A stretch of DNA of 7,198 nt from Chlamydiota bacterium (GTDB lineage Bacteria > Auribacterota > UBA3054 > B51-G9). Where the stretch lies: NCBI GenBank assembly GCA_030596365.1, contig JAUVKG010000140.1, forward strand, positions 1-7,198. Direction: 5' to 3'. The notes under the pieces are model-generated. The model saw nothing but the letters and a program-made list of their open reading frames with translations. It searched no databases and was not told where the DNA came from. Made by a program: the position numbers and the translations under genes. Shown here piece by piece: positions 6,156 through 7,198 of the stretch (within the stretch, counting starts at the first letter, position 1; every line of letters starts with the position of its first letter).

Positions 6156-6806
6156 TTAAATATTTTGTTGTGAAAATGCGAGAAGCATAAGGCCAAACCA
6201 TATTAACGGAGAAATAATCCAGAAAAATGTTTTTCCTTTATTACCTCTGTAACCTGTTAAAAGATATATAAACAACACTATAGGTACAAATAAAGATAAT
6301 ATACCCCAAACTATACTGTTTTTAAACGCATCTATCAGAACAATAATATTGCATACCGCAGACACTATAACAAGTGTAAAAAATACAAAAAATAAAAAAT
6401 AGTTTGAAATTCTCATCGCTTTAGAACCATTGCTGCTCGGGAGAAAACTAAATTTTTTATTCAGCTTCTCTAATTCTCTTTGCACTTGGGGGACTACAGT
6501 TTGATGTACTTCTCCAATCGTGCTAAGTGTTTTTTTAACAGTTTCCATGTTTTTAGACGCTTCGGCAATATTACGCTCTATCTTGTTCAGGTCTTTAAAC
6601 CACAAACCGGTTTCAACACGAAGCACTCGATTTGTTGAGACGCCATACTCACCTTTTTTATCTTTAGATGTTATGGTCATTATAGCTCCTTCCGCAGTTG
6701 CATATCCTTCATCAACATCTCCGTTATCGAAGTATATTAAATCCGCAAATGTAAGATTAGCGATTAAAAATAAAATTGCTCCGAAAATTATTATTGCTGT
6801 TTTCAT
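6156..6806 (-). CDS. Unknown protein with signal peptide, coiled coil and three membrane segments
   Basis: I do not recognise this 216-residue protein. It begins with a signal peptide (residues 1-21, likely cleavage after TFA), then a short beta-rich module (22-66, FDNGDVDEGYA ... GEYGVSTNRVLRVE). A charged helical stretch with coiled-coil character follows (about 72-118). Hydrophobic segments lie at about 134-158, 164-185 and 193-212. The N-terminal module and helix would lie outside the cytoplasm, anchored by the C-terminal membrane bundle. It starts 8 bp after the nth stop and ends 35 bp before trpB, so it probably shares their transcript, though no functional link is evident. No Shine-Dalgarno is visible before the ATG. 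If the signal peptide is not cleaved, there would be four membrane segments. Confidence 0.85.
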   Translation of the reverse strand: MKTAIIIFGAILFLIANLTFADLIYFDNGDVDEGYATAEGAIMTITSKDKKGEYGVSTNRVLRVETGLWFKDLNKIERNIAEASKNMETVKKTLSTIGEVHQTVVPQVQRELEKLNKKFSFLPSSNGSKAMRISNYFLFFVFFTLVIVSAVCNIIVLIDAFKNSIVWGILSLFVPIVLFIYLLTGYRGNKGKTFFWIISPLIWFGLMLLAFSQQNI

Positions 6807-6814
6807 AATTTCAA

Positions 6815-7198
6815 TTATAAATTTGATTTAAAAAATAGACAAATTGAATTCATCCCGCAATTATTACAATCAGGCTTACGTGCATTGCAAACTTTTCTTC
6901 CATGAGTAATCAATCTATGACTAAAATCCGTCCAATCAGATTGAGGAATAATTTTCATTAAATCGCGTTCAATTTTAACGGGGTCTGTTTCTTTGGTTAA
7001 GCCAATTCTTCCGCTCAGTCTTTTTACGTGAGTATCAACCGCTATACCGTCATTCTTACCGTAAGCCGTGCCAAGAATAATATTAGCTGTTTTTCTCGCT
7101 ACACCCGAAAGAGAAACCAGGTTTTCCATTGTATCCGGAACGACTCCATTAAAATCTTCAGATATTTTTTTTGCCGCATTGATAATATTTTTCGCTTT
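6815..7198 (-). CDS. nth: Endonuclease III (partial, N-terminus outside window)
   Basis: Base-excision repair DNA glycosylase/AP lyase that removes oxidised pyrimidines. The reading frame stays open to the window edge, giving 127 residues; about 85 N-terminal residues would be missing relative to E. coli Nth. The ATG at 7127-7129 is internal, not the start, because the 23 codons before it (KAKNIINAAKKI ... GVVPDT) match the family. The helix-hairpin-helix is LSGVARKTAN (30-39) with catalytic lysine K36, then AVDTHVKRLSGR with catalytic aspartate D55. The C-terminal C104-x6-C111-x2-C114-x5-C120 pattern is the complete 4Fe-4S ligand set. The hairpin reads LSGVA where LPGVG is usual. The stop lies 8 bp before the next - strand gene. 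Confidence 0.96.
   Translation of the reverse strand, partial: KAKNIINAAKKISEDFNGVVPDTMENLVSLSGVARKTANIILGTAYGKNDGIAVDTHVKRLSGRIGLTKETDPVKIERDLMKIIPQSDWTDFSHRLITHGRKVCNARKPDCNNCGMNSICLFFKSNL

Overview
The window is AT-rich bacterial chromosome from an organism I cannot place. Two proteins carry Sec-type signal peptides, and five of the six start codons that can be inspected have no Shine-Dalgarno sequence. Most intergenic gaps carry short tandem repeats. This would suit an uncultured, probably Gram-negative lineage, but no marker fixes the phylum.

The left third (1-2753) is a nucleoside-salvage pair on the + strand: deoB (phosphopentomutase), then deoA (thymidine/pyrimidine-nucleoside phosphorylase). 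Phosphorolysis of a deoxynucleoside by DeoA gives deoxyribose-1-phosphate, which DeoB converts to deoxyribose-5-phosphate for the aldolase DeoC (not in the window). Perfect heptamer arrays of TATTAAC lie directly upstream of deoB (14 units) and deoA (5 units). A 13-unit array of GGTAGTT begins inside the deoA stop codon.

The middle (2756-3730) holds the least ordinary gene. It encodes a 291-residue protein with an N-terminal HEAT-like helical region, a central CxxC...CxxC zinc-ribbon-like segment and a C-terminal PD-(D/E)xK-type nuclease-like domain. It sits between two 39-bp imperfect direct repeats, each followed by an ATG 46-49 bp from the repeat start, so it looks like an inserted or duplicated cassette. 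Next, on the - strand, is a complete tRNA-Phe (GAA) unit with consensus promoter, encoded CCA and intrinsic terminator.

The right half has a + strand gene for a small secreted protein of unknown function (4061-4702). A repeat-rich convergent gap (4703-4917) follows, holding a TTTATTA-type heptamer array, a GC-rich hairpin, a large inverted repeat and a short ATTTAAG array. Three closely spaced - strand genes come after it, in transcription order: nth (endonuclease III, 5' end outside the window), an unknown protein with a signal peptide and three membrane segments, and trpB (tryptophan synthase beta). No trpA follows trpB here.

The metabolic and repair genes are ordinary. The points worth attention are the recurrence of a 7-bp period in unrelated arrays, the way repeats run into stop codons, and the repeat-flanked HEAT/zinc/nuclease-like gene.
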